From Stramenopiles sp. TOSAG23-6 (lineage: Eukaryota > Sar): DNA of 15,861 nucleotides. The position numbers were made by a program, and so were the translations under genes. Positions 1 to 7,262 of the stretch are shown in pieces (position 1 is the stretch's first letter; each line of letters begins with the position of its first letter). The notes under the pieces are model-generated. The model saw nothing but the letters and a program-made list of their open reading frames with translations. It did no database searches and was not told where the DNA came from. The stretch is taken from the NCBI GenBank assembly GCA_900128565.1, contig LT636103.1, positions 1 to 15,861 of the forward strand. The letters are read 5' to 3'.

Positions 1-1565
1 TTGAAAAGGCAGCTGAAGAAAGAAAACGACATGCTTTAGTTGTTGCATGTAAACTACTAATGTCAACACATGCTAGAGCAGTACACATAGGTTTCAATAA
101 ATGGGGAATTGTATGTCGTGATTTGCAACATGCTGAAGATGTTGCTAGTTTGCGAGGTAAAGCAAAAGGAAGCGATGCAGTCAATAGATTTAGACTTGCT
201 GGAAAGAGTCTAAAATCAATGTCACAAACTCGAAAAGCAAAATTAAACATGATGCTTGGTATCTTACGTCATCACCTGACACATGTTGTAGTACGTGGTT
301 GGAATTCGTGGAAGTATATGGTAAATATTGAAAAGGCAGCTGAAGAAAGAAAACGACATGCTTTAGTTGTTGCATGTAAACTTCTAATGTCAACACATAC
401 TAGAGCAGTACACATAGGNTGGAATAAATGGGGAATTGTATGTCGTGAATTACAACATGCCGAAGACGTTGCTAATCTGCGAGGTAAAGCAAAAGGAAGT
501 GATGCAGTTAACAGATTTAAACTTGCTGGAAAGAGTTTAAAATCAATGTCACAAAATAGAATAGCTAAATTAAACAGCATGCTTGGCATTTTACGTCACC
601 ACCTTACACATGTTACAGTACGAGGGTGGAACTCATGGAAATATGTATTTAATATGATGAAGGCAGTGGAAGAGCGAAGACTTCATGCCCTAGTTGTTGC
701 ATCAAAGTTGTTAAAGTCGACACATACTAGGGCTATACATATTGCAATGAATCAATGGCGAAATATGTGTCGTGTAATGGAACATGCGGAAGTAATATCT
801 CAAATGCGTGGACATGTAGGGGGCAGGGTTGTAGTTCATAAATTTCAGTTAGCTGGGATTGCTGCTTCAAAAAAAGCCGCAGTAACTAGACTGGTGAAGG
901 CGAATAAGACTCAGGCAAATACACAGTGGATGAAAGGTGCTGCTTTTGGATCTCGCGCATCATCGACTGGTTACGTTTCTAGCCGTTGTAGACTGAGAAA
1001 GAGAAAGACTGTACTGAATAATACTACTAGGAAGAGAAAATTGAGAGGTATGCTCGGTGTTTTGAGACATCACATCTTGTTTGTGAAGTTGCGCGGTTGG
1101 AATCTGTGGAAGCATACTGGATGTACACCTATTAGTAGAAATCACACTTTTCTACGAGACAAAGGTGACAAAAAGAAGACAAAATATTGCCAGACTTCTC
1201 CAAAATCATTTTCTCATAATATTGTAGAATACAAAGATAAGTCTGTATGTAAAAAGTTGAAAACACCGAGTGAAAAGATGCCATTTTTACAAAACTCGTC
1301 ACATCATAGAAATATGGAGTCAGCATACGCAACAATTGCTAACCAAAATGATTTAAGAGTAACTATTGGATTATTAATATTACAGAGAGTCATTGACAGA
1401 AAGCAAATATTTTGTCTAATAAAAAGATGGCGTCGGTTAAGACTTGTTCGCACAGTAATGTATGTCAATGAGAAGAATTTAAATGCAGCATGTAAAGAGG
1501 ATAATTTAATGAATGATATGAGACCAGGATGGGCTGTGAGATATTATTCGATGTCATTAAATTAA
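1..1565 (+). CDS. Sfi1-like W-repeat protein, 3' part (5' end outside window)
   Basis: The frame is open from base 3 to a TAA at 1563-1565 (520 residues), so the ATG at 60 is internal to a repeat and the true start lies upstream. The protein is built from 109-residue units, each with two helical half-repeats of the form Leu/His-rich helix then GWNKW or GWNSW. A last half-repeat with KRWRRLRL follows near residues 455-485. Short repeats with a Trp after a run of aliphatic and basic residues are typical of Sfi1-type centrin-binding proteins of centrosomes and basal bodies; this match is by pattern only. The third unit carries an insertion of about 40-50 residues, followed by a Lys-rich linker (about residues 375-430). 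Base 419 is N, but it is the third base of a GGN codon, so the residue is glycine. The function is inferred; another alpha-helical repeat scaffold is possible. Confidence 0.6.
   Translation, partial: EKAAEERKRHALVVACKLLMSTHARAVHIGFNKWGIVCRDLQHAEDVASLRGKAKGSDAVNRFRLAGKSLKSMSQTRKAKLNMMLGILRHHLTHVVVRGWNSWKYMVNIEKAAEERKRHALVVACKLLMSTHTRAVHIXWNKWGIVCRELQHAEDVANLRGKAKGSDAVNRFKLAGKSLKSMSQNRIAKLNSMLGILRHHLTHVTVRGWNSWKYVFNMMKAVEERRLHALVVASKLLKSTHTRAIHIAMNQWRNMCRVMEHAEVISQMRGHVGGRVVVHKFQLAGIAASKKAAVTRLVKANKTQANTQWMKGAAFGSRASSTGYVSSRCRLRKRKTVLNNTTRKRKLRGMLGVLRHHILFVKLRGWNLWKHTGCTPISRNHTFLRDKGDKKKTKYCQTSPKSFSHNIVEYKDKSVCKKLKTPSEKMPFLQNSSHHRNMESAYATIANQNDLRVTIGLLILQRVIDRKQIFCLIKRWRRLRLVRTVMYVNEKNLNAACKEDNLMNDMRPGWAVRYYSMSLN
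3..329 (+). repeat. 327-bp coding tandem repeat, copy 1
   Basis: This unit repeats with an exact period of 327 bases (109 codons): the codons for EKAAEERKR begin at 3 and again at 330. It carries one GFNKW and one GWNSW motif. The window starts at the beginning of this copy, so more copies may lie upstream. Confidence 0.9.
330..656 (+). repeat. 327-bp coding tandem repeat, copy 2
   Basis: This copy aligns to copy 1 without gaps. The first roughly 118 aligned bases differ at only about five positions (one of them the N at 419), whereas the remaining roughly 210 differ at about 35, many of them silent third positions. It carries GWNKW and GWNSW motifs. Confidence 0.9.
657..1115 (+). repeat. 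Tandem repeat copy 3, diverged and expanded
   Basis: The first part is in register with the 327-base period (codons for KAVEERRLHALVVA from 660) and keeps the STHTRAIHI segment. After about base 850 it is interrupted by unrelated Lys/Arg-rich sequence. The second half-repeat resumes near 1045 with GMLGVLRHH and RGWNLWKH. It is older or less constrained than copies 1 and 2. Confidence 0.75.
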
Positions 1566-1593
1566 AGTAATACAATGTGTAAATGGCAAAAGC

Positions 1594-1632
1594 ATAAATT
1601 GCTCTACGAATAATAAATTGCTCTACGAGTAA
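1594..1632 (+). repeat. Two-copy 19-bp tandem repeat
   Basis: Two adjacent 19-base units beginning ATAAATTGCTCTACGA (1594-1612 and 1613-1631/2) differ at one position. They lie in the short gap between two convergent genes and form part of the 3' UTR of the left gene. This is a local duplication with no evident function apart from contributing an AATAAA. Confidence 0.85.
1612..1617 (+). terminator. Candidate polyadenylation signal (AATAAA)
   Basis: AATAAA lies 47 bases after the stop of the W-repeat gene, a usual distance for a cleavage signal. A second AATAAA is at 1677-1682, close to the convergent neighbour. In AT-rich sequence such hexamers also occur by chance. Confidence 0.4.
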
Positions 1633-1687
1633 TGGGGGTAAAACTATGATACAAAAAATATTAAAAAGTAATTCTAAATAAATATAA

Positions 1688-3286
1688 CTAAAAACTTTTA
1701 AAAGTAGATACATCTGGACGAACACGCCATGCACATTTCTCTCTAAGATACTCAAGAAATGATGCTGATGGCGGTGGACCAGGTTTAAGTGGCGCTGGAT
1801 CACCTATAATATCACCTATATAAAATTGTTTTAGGTACTCAAATGGTTCTATTCCTGCATGATATACTTCAAATAATCTAGCTGCGTCACAACCGAGTGC
1901 TTGTTTAGGTATTATTGTTGCACCACCTGGATGATGTGGTAACCATGTAGTTATATCAAAAATCATACCATCAATAACAACAACACATTTACCATTTTGG
2001 TTCATATTTTGAACCGTAGTAAATTTTATACCTTTTGTGTGCACTCTTTCTTTAAATGAGCCTAATACACGCTGACATATTTCAATAAGACCTCTACACT
2101 GTAATAAGGTAGCAGCATTGAGTAAACCTGGTGCTTCTGACAAAGAAACACGAAAATTCTCTTCAACTGATCCAGCAGCAGGGACAGGTTGTTTTAATAC
2201 TTTAGTTGTAAATTCATTATTAGTCATAGTTGAATTTACAGCTGCAGAACTACCAATACTACCGATAATATGATTTCTACTTTGGAATTCCTGTTCTAAA
2301 TACATCAAAACTCTATCCAAAATACAAACATCAACAGGCACAGTAACTACACTAATTTCACTACTACCACTATTACTATCACCACTACTACTACTCGCTT
2401 TACTTTCAATAGAAACGTCACATTTTTTGTATTTACCCAATCCTTCACATACTGCTGCAGCTAGAGCTATACATGGCCTTATTAATTTCTTCTTTACAGG
2501 CACAAGTTCAGAATAACCATCTTCTTCGGTTGTCATTAAGTTGACCATGTCTCGGCGTACGCGTCTTTTTATTATTGCAGCATCATTTATTGTAGTAAAA
2601 TTCAATGTTGCAGTGAGAGCCGTTGGATGCTTCCGAACATAAAATTGAGTAGTCTCACAAATAATTCCACGGTGGGCGTCATCTACGTTTAAACTTGTAG
2701 ACTCCAACTCATTTTCAATGCGTTCTGGGTATCTAAGAAAACTCAAGTCACAAACTATTTCAATACCAGATATAAAAAAGGTCACTAGTTCATGACGAGT
2801 CACAATATGCCCATTTAGGCGGTCCAGTAATTCTTTAGCAACAACTAAAGAATCAACTGTAATATTCTCAGTTAATTCATATCGTGGACGAATATCGACA
2901 TTGACAGCCTCTATCTGTTTTTGCTTTGAAACTTGGTCAAAGGAAAGCACAGAAAAAATAAAAGATGCCTCGGTGCAAACCTCTAAATTTTTCCGGGAAA
3001 TTTCACTTAGGGCGATACAACCAGTAGGAACAACATTAGTAAAGTTAACCCGAACAAGAAATTGAGGATATGTACGAGCATAAACAAAAGTAGGAGTGTA
3101 TTTTGTGTTTGTACAACCGTAGACATTGAGTGGGGAACTAAAAGGCAGATGGCAGAGTTGATGTAGCGACTCCTTCAACCCAGGAATGTCTTCCAGTTTT
3201 ACTACACGCAGCTTTGCTTTTGTTCGACCCTTTTCGGCATGCTCTTCATTTTTACGAGCATTACTCCCACTACCTTGCCAAGTCAT
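1688..3286 (-). CDS. NSF N-domain-like / SKP1-BTB-like / cytochrome b5 fusion protein
   Basis: This is a single open frame of 532 residues from ATG (3286-3284) to TAG. Residues 421-495 are a clear cytochrome b5 domain. HHPGG carries heme ligand His452, and YHAG carries His476; the 24-residue spacing is that of classic b5, and FDITTW precedes the first ligand. Residues about 270-420 resemble the SKP1/BTB fold: VPVDVCILDRVL, then LLNAATLLQCRGLIEICQRV, as in SKP1 helices, with a Ser-rich loop inserted near 290-310. Residues about 52-230 resemble the N-terminal substrate-adaptor domain of NSF/Sec18 (VVPTGCIALS, FSVLSFDQ, HELVTFFISG in the right order and spacing). The AAA ATPase modules are absent. 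No transmembrane anchor is seen, so it is probably a soluble heme protein. It could link ubiquitin-ligase-type or SNARE/ubiquitin-type adaptor folds to heme sensing or electron transfer. The b5 call is firm, SKP1 moderate and NSF-N moderate to tentative. Confidence 0.75.
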   Translation of the reverse strand: MTWQGSGSNARKNEEHAEKGRTKAKLRVVKLEDIPGLKESLHQLCHLPFSSPLNVYGCTNTKYTPTFVYARTYPQFLVRVNFTNVVPTGCIALSEISRKNLEVCTEASFIFSVLSFDQVSKQKQIEAVNVDIRPRYELTENITVDSLVVAKELLDRLNGHIVTRHELVTFFISGIEIVCDLSFLRYPERIENELESTSLNVDDAHRGIICETTQFYVRKHPTALTATLNFTTINDAAIIKRRVRRDMVNLMTTEEDGYSELVPVKKKLIRPCIALAAAVCEGLGKYKKCDVSIESKASSSSGDSNSGSSEISVVTVPVDVCILDRVLMYLEQEFQSRNHIIGSIGSSAAVNSTMTNNEFTTKVLKQPVPAAGSVEENFRVSLSEAPGLLNAATLLQCRGLIEICQRVLGSFKERVHTKGIKFTTVQNMNQNGKCVVVIDGMIFDITTWLPHHPGGATIIPKQALGCDAARLFEVYHAGIEPFEYLKQFYIGDIIGDPAPLKPGPPPSASFLEYLREKCAWRVRPDVSTFKSF

Positions 3287-3413
3287 TGTCTAATTTTTCA
3301 TATGACTAAATGAGTGTAAGGAAGGAGATACTAGATAGAGTAGTGGTCAGATTCCCGACTATTAAATGCTAAAAGGTTTTGTAAAAGCTTTTCCTACGTA
3401 GTTCGGAACTCGA

Positions 3414-3439
3414 ACTCGCGCTGGCTTTTTGATTTCGCG
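3414..3439 (-). promoter_or_regulatory. Spaced CGCG motif pair upstream of the fusion gene
   Basis: In gene orientation it reads CGCGAAA, a 12-base gap, then CGCGAGT, ending 128 bases before the start codon. A very similar pair occurs upstream of the neighbouring small gene (3995-4024). CGCGAAA resembles the E2F/DP core, but this protist's factors are unknown. Confidence 0.3.
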
Positions 3440-3536
3440 ATTTGATTAAATAGAAAAATGAATTTATTTTAAGAAGCACTTAAACTCAATATAAGTACTA
3501 GTAATGATATCAATAATAGTAATGATGAATGGTTTT

Positions 3537-3542
3537 TTTATT
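3537..3542 (-). terminator. Candidate polyadenylation signal (AATAAA, minus strand)
   Basis: TTTATT on the plus strand gives AATAAA on the minus strand, 39 bases after the stop of the 100-residue gene. Spacing is as expected for a cleavage signal. Confidence 0.4.
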
Positions 3543-3580
3543 CAAAACAAAAAACAATTTCTTTACAAACAGATGGAATT

Positions 3581-3883
3581 TCACCAGTTAGGGCGTGGTG
3601 CTTTAAGTACAGCTGTTTTTTTGGTTTGTACTTGTTGTTGTAATTCCTTCACTTGTCTTTTTAGTTGATATATTAGCTGCATTAGCCGTTGGTTTTCTTG
3701 TATCAGTTGTTGTTGGTTTAGGGCCACCACAGCACCACCACGAGTTTGTGATCGTGTAATCATCTTCCTTGGTGGAGATTTCTCTACTTTAGTATAGTTC
3801 TTTTTATTCTTGTTGTAATGAATCAGTTCAGTAGGATCACGCTTACCACCACCACGACCAGTATTTGTACCCTTAGTAGCCAT
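3581..3883 (-). CDS. Small basic coiled-coil protein, function unknown
   Basis: I take the ATG at 3883-3881, giving 100 residues. The frame is open a little further upstream, but only to a TTG. The first half is Gly/Lys/Arg-rich (TGRGGGKRD, then SPPRK and RSQTRGG), which looks disordered and nucleic-acid-binding or nuclear in character. Residues about 55-88 form a Gln- and Leu-rich helix with heptad-like hydrophobic spacing (LNQQQLIQENQRLMQLIYQL), a probable coiled coil. It ends in PRPNW. I do not recognise a family. A polyadenylation hexamer 39 bases downstream and the CGCG element upstream support a real transcript. It could still be a minor exon of a longer gene. Confidence 0.55.
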   Translation of the reverse strand: MATKGTNTGRGGGKRDPTELIHYNKNKKNYTKVEKSPPRKMITRSQTRGGAVVALNQQQLIQENQRLMQLIYQLKRQVKELQQQVQTKKTAVLKAPRPNW

Positions 3884-3994
3884 TGCAATTGACCACTTGT
3901 CAGACAATCGGTATCTCCAGATCGATCAGCAATCAGCTATCGCTATTACCTTGCCTTGTGCTGCTCGTGCTGAGTCACTGCTGACCACTCGCAT

Positions 3995-4024
3995 ACTCGC
4001 GGGAACAAAATCAAGATTTTCGCG
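3995..4024 (-). promoter_or_regulatory. Spaced CGCG motif pair upstream of the small gene
   Basis: In gene orientation it reads CGCGAAAA, a gap of about 15-16 bases, then CGCGAGT, ending 112 bases before the start codon. It mirrors the pair at 3414-3439 in motif, order, spacing and distance from the start. Confidence 0.3.
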
Positions 4025-4130
4025 TTTTTGACAAACCTGGTCAATTTTTTTTTATTTTTTTATTATTTTCAGATCAGTTTCAAAAAAATATAAATTTCAA
4101 ATTAAATTTACTTATGAAGGAAGAAAATAT

Positions 4131-4136
4131 TTTATT
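4131..4136 (-). terminator. Candidate polyadenylation signal (AATAAA, minus strand)
   Basis: TTTATT on the plus strand lies 56 bases after the stop of the SulP gene in its direction of transcription. It sits in T/A-rich sequence, so a chance match is possible. Confidence 0.35.
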
Positions 4137-4191
4137 ATTATTGAAAACTTGTAATACCAAACATATTTTTTTACAAGCTCTTGTGATAAAA

Positions 4192-6762
4192 TTATAAAGG
4201 CATTGCATTACCATAAGTTTTACCTAATATAATTCTGCTACTAACACGTGGAATACTTGCAAAACTTCTCTGAAGTCGTACAGATTCTGACTCTTCTTCA
4301 TGATTTAGTTGATTTCTCTTTGTATCATGTTCGAAATTTTCGTGTTGTGTGCGAAAACCATCACTGTAATGACTCTCATCACCGCCTTGTATCATTATCA
4401 TTGCAATATTACGCGCTTGTGTCACTGCATTTGATAAATCACGAAATACGGAACGATTATCACCACCAATACTTTGATTTTGTAATTCATCCAAAAGTTT
4501 TGAATCTTTAAATACTCGATACACATGAGCACAAAGGTTCGACATGATCAACCGAGTATTACATTTTACCATTTTCATAAACATTTCCCTTAATACAACA
4601 ATAGCTTCTAAATCAACATAAGAAATGATTGATGCATCGATAACAATAACCAAACAATTTGGATTTTTAGCTACTCGTATTACAGCATTAGAAAAAGATT
4701 TTGCATTTGCAAAATAAAGATCTGAATTTGGTCGTAACATCCATACACCTTCAGCTTCAAAAACCCAATCATTTACAACCTTTTTCTTTGATAATCTATG
4801 TTTGTAATTATCATTAACTTCGTTTAGTTCTATTTCCTTGACAATAAGTTTTGATTCTTCTGAGACCTTATTTTGAATATTTTTAGTATGAGATTCTTGA
4901 GCTTCGCTCATAATACCCCCTACTGGTCTAAAAACAAGTGTACCAGGTACTTGCCCTAGTACACTTATAGTTGCACCAGCTGTTTGTCGCAGCTGTAATA
5001 TAATCGATATAATCACACCAATACCAATACCTTCTTGAATACCTAATACAAGAGTTACTAAAAAAGTAGCAGTCATTACAATAAAATCACCTTTTCTTAA
5101 TTTCCAAGCCATGACAAAATCATCTATTTTCATAAGATTAATTAATGAAGATTGGATGATTGCCGCAAGGGCACACATTGGTATATACTTAAATGCTGCT
5201 GATGCCAAACTTAACGCTAAACTGACAACAAGACCACATATACAACAACCAAATAATGATCTGGTACCTGAATCATACGACACAGCAGTTCTTGAAAATG
5301 AAGCTCCGATTGGAAATGCACTAAATATTGAACTAATTAAGTTAGACGAACCCAAAGCAAGTAATTCCTGATTAGGATCAACTTCATATCCACCTATATC
5401 TGCATACACTTTACCTATAGCAAATATTTCGATAAAACCATACATACCAATAATTATTCCTCCAGGTAACACATCACCCCATGCAACTGAATCAACACTT
5501 GGAATTGATGTTTGAAAACCTTTTGGTACAAATCCTACAATATTGACAAATGGTGATGTTGATGATGAAAATGCAGGATCACGCGATGAATGAACATCAA
5601 TACCTGAAGCATCGAATACTACAGCAATACTTACACCAATTAATGTAACCACCAATGCATTCATATCAGCTAGAATTTTGATTATTTTGATACCAATTGT
5701 TAATGGTTTTGCATTATCCGGAAGAACTGGACGTTTCATTGATGACGTCACTGGTTGGGGTTTTGGTCTTGGTGGAGTAGGAACATATTTATTAACATTA
5801 GCTATCTCGTTATGGCCATTGTTTGGGGTGGAAGGTTGAACAGATAATTCATTTGGAAGTTCGTTCATACCTACTTCATTTGAATCATTTATAGATATTC
5901 CATTTTCATTTTCCCATTTTAATAATTCAATTTCATAGTTTTTAAACGCTAAAGCAGCATCTCTATGAATAGGCCATTTTTTCTTTTTCCAATACTTCAT
6001 CACAAATAAAATACACAGTGAAATACTACTGAGTAATACAGTCCAACCACTCGTTTCATGTAAATGACTGATAATATACGCAACAACTTTTACATTGGAA
6101 AACGCGCCAAAATAAGGACCAACTTTTTGAATACCAAATATATATTTGAGTTGTGACAAAAATATAATAATGGCCGCAGCACTAGTGAAACCACTTAAAA
6201 CAGAAAATGAAAGAAAATTAGCAATAACCCCGGCACGAGCGAAGCCCATAAGAAGTTGTGTGAGACCTGCAACAAGTGCCATAATAGTTGCTGTTTTAGC
6301 ATAAATAGTATGGTCTGTTACTTCTGCTTTCGTGAGAATCCCACCAATAGTTGAATATGTCAATAGGGCAGTCATTGCAGTAGGACCTACACTCTGAACA
6401 CGAGATGTACCAAACAATGCATACATGAATAAAGGTACTGACGCAGCCCATAAACCTTCTATAGGATTCATGCCAGCTAGTAGAGCATATGCCATCGACT
6501 GAGGAACAAGCATGAAGCCTACTGTAAGCCCTCCGACAATGTCACACTTTAAATTTTCCAAAAGGTCAGTTTTATATTCTGGAAACCACACAAGAGGTGG
6601 AAACTTTGACTTCCAAAACTGTGAACAAGAATATGCACCGCAATAGCTTTTGAAATCATCCAGTAAAGCTGAACTTTCTTCTCGTGTCCCTACAAAATAT
6701 TCTTCAGTGTTATCCTTTATTGGTTCAACAATTGTCCTAAGAGGAAGAGTAGCCATTTTCAT
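4192..6762 (-). CDS. SulP/SLC26-family anion (sulfate) transporter with STAS domain
   Basis: The single-exon frame of 856 residues starts at ATG 6762; a second ATG two codons later has the better context (A at -3, G at +4). Members move sulfate or other anions across a membrane as symporters or exchangers. The SulP signature is clear: GLTVGFMLVPQSMAYALLAG at residues 78-97, with EGLWAA and SVGPTAMTALL following. YEVDPNQELLALGSSN (459-474) and AFPIGASFSRTAVS (482-495) match the second half of the transport core. Many hydrophobic segments lie between 75 and 255 and between 365 and 590. A hydrophilic loop of about 100 residues (256-355), with a Pro-rich stretch PTPPRPKPQP at 328-337, splits the membrane domain. 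A STAS domain follows (about 668-765: WMLRPNSDLYFANA, VIVIDASIISYVDLEA). A disordered tail runs from about 800 to 856. It is likely at the plasma membrane or another acidic-organelle membrane. Substrate cannot be read from sequence. Confidence 0.95.
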   Translation of the reverse strand: MKMATLPLRTIVEPIKDNTEEYFVGTREESSALLDDFKSYCGAYSCSQFWKSKFPPLVWFPEYKTDLLENLKCDIVGGLTVGFMLVPQSMAYALLAGMNPIEGLWAASVPLFMYALFGTSRVQSVGPTAMTALLTYSTIGGILTKAEVTDHTIYAKTATIMALVAGLTQLLMGFARAGVIANFLSFSVLSGFTSAAAIIIFLSQLKYIFGIQKVGPYFGAFSNVKVVAYIISHLHETSGWTVLLSSISLCILFVMKYWKKKKWPIHRDAALAFKNYEIELLKWENENGISINDSNEVGMNELPNELSVQPSTPNNGHNEIANVNKYVPTPPRPKPQPVTSSMKRPVLPDNAKPLTIGIKIIKILADMNALVVTLIGVSIAVVFDASGIDVHSSRDPAFSSSTSPFVNIVGFVPKGFQTSIPSVDSVAWGDVLPGGIIIGMYGFIEIFAIGKVYADIGGYEVDPNQELLALGSSNLISSIFSAFPIGASFSRTAVSYDSGTRSLFGCCICGLVVSLALSLASAAFKYIPMCALAAIIQSSLINLMKIDDFVMAWKLRKGDFIVMTATFLVTLVLGIQEGIGIGVIISIILQLRQTAGATISVLGQVPGTLVFRPVGGIMSEAQESHTKNIQNKVSEESKLIVKEIELNEVNDNYKHRLSKKKVVNDWVFEAEGVWMLRPNSDLYFANAKSFSNAVIRVAKNPNCLVIVIDASIISYVDLEAIVVLREMFMKMVKCNTRLIMSNLCAHVYRVFKDSKLLDELQNQSIGGDNRSVFRDLSNAVTQARNIAMIMIQGGDESHYSDGFRTQHENFEHDTKRNQLNHEEESESVRLQRSFASIPRVSSRIILGKTYGNAMPL

Positions 6763-7262
6763 TGTTCCAAGGGGTAGAAAATAGTATTATATTATTTCCA
6801 GCGTCGTCTATTCAGAGAAAATATTCAAGTAAATATAAAAAGTATGACTTCTCTAAGTAACTTCTTCTTGAGTTCAAGCAACAAAGAGAAATATTAATAC
6901 TATTAATATAATAATATTAGAATAATGTCACTTCGGAGCCCTCTAGTCACCACACAAATTTTTGACACCAAATTTGACCAATTTGCTACCCGAATCTCGA
7001 TCGAGCGCAGTCAGCATTCGAAGTATTATACTCGTACTACTCGAGACTGATCTCAAGAGATGATATAATATGTCGTCGTAAGCAAACTTTTGTCACATTT
7101 CTGACAATTCTTAAGCGAGGCACTTCTACTGCTGAATTATATACAATGTGTATAGTCGTACAATGACGGTTATTTGTACAAGGTATCATTGATACATAAG
7201 TCCATTTGTTAATACGAGCTGATTTTGTTTCGTAGAAGTTCTACGTTTTCTACGACTGGGAA
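6763..7262. promoter_or_regulatory. Divergent intergenic region (SulP minus / small membrane gene plus)
   Basis: These 500 bases separate two divergent start codons and so should hold both promoters. The stretch 6890-6925 is nearly pure A/T. It contains TTTGAC twice, 12 bases apart (6961-6966 and 6973-6978), and three perfect short palindromes: CTCGATCGAG at 6996-7005, GTATCA-T-TGATAC at 7183-7195, and CGTAGAA-G-TTCTACG at 7231-7245. No gene, tRNA or conserved core promoter was recognised here. Confidence 0.45.
7231..7245. repeat. 15-base perfect odd palindrome before the start codon
   Basis: CGTAGAA and TTCTACG flank a single G, ending 17 bases before the ATG at 7263. TTCTACG recurs at 7248-7254, so the left arm could pair with either. 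It may be a dimeric factor site or a 5' UTR hairpin; a one-base loop argues for DNA-level function if any. Confidence 0.5.

Larger units (their letters stand above)
3287..3580 (-). promoter_or_regulatory. Intergenic: presumed promoter of the cytochrome b5 fusion gene
   Basis: The 294 bases between two minus-strand genes must hold the promoter and 5' UTR of the fusion gene and the 3' UTR of the next gene upstream. No TATA box is convincing. The only distinct element is a CGCG-containing motif pair at 3414-3439, listed separately. The stretch 3440-3540 is AT-rich and featureless. Confidence 0.4.
3884..4191 (-). promoter_or_regulatory. Intergenic: presumed promoter of the small coiled-coil gene
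   Basis: The 308 bases lie between two minus-strand genes. The part near the small gene (3900-4030) is GC-richer. It carries TGAGTCA at 3971-3977 (the AP-1/GCN4-type bZIP consensus, about 90 bases before the ATG) and a CGCG motif pair at 3995-4024. The part beyond 4034 is T-rich and contains the 3' UTR of the transporter gene. These motif assignments are inference. Confidence 0.35.

Noticed and set aside
419-419. Unknown residue in the repeat protein caused by the N
   Set aside because: The codon is GGN, which is glycine whatever the base, so the protein is unaffected.
3400-3440. tRNA-like T-arm (GAGTTCGAGTTCC on the minus strand)
   Set aside because: The flanking bases do not form a 5-bp stem, and no acceptor or anticodon arm fits upstream.
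3884-3907. N-terminal extension of the small coiled-coil protein
   Set aside because: The extension begins at a TTG; the first ATG is at 3883.
5111-5371. Plus-strand frame of 86 codons inside the SulP gene
   Set aside because: It is antisense to a strongly conserved transporter core and shows no independent coding features. The same applies to the other antisense frames in the MORN, AlaRS and coiled-coil genes.
7231-7245. Heat-shock element
   Set aside because: GAA and TTC are separated by one base, not the two required by the nGAAnnTTCn unit, and no third unit is in phase.
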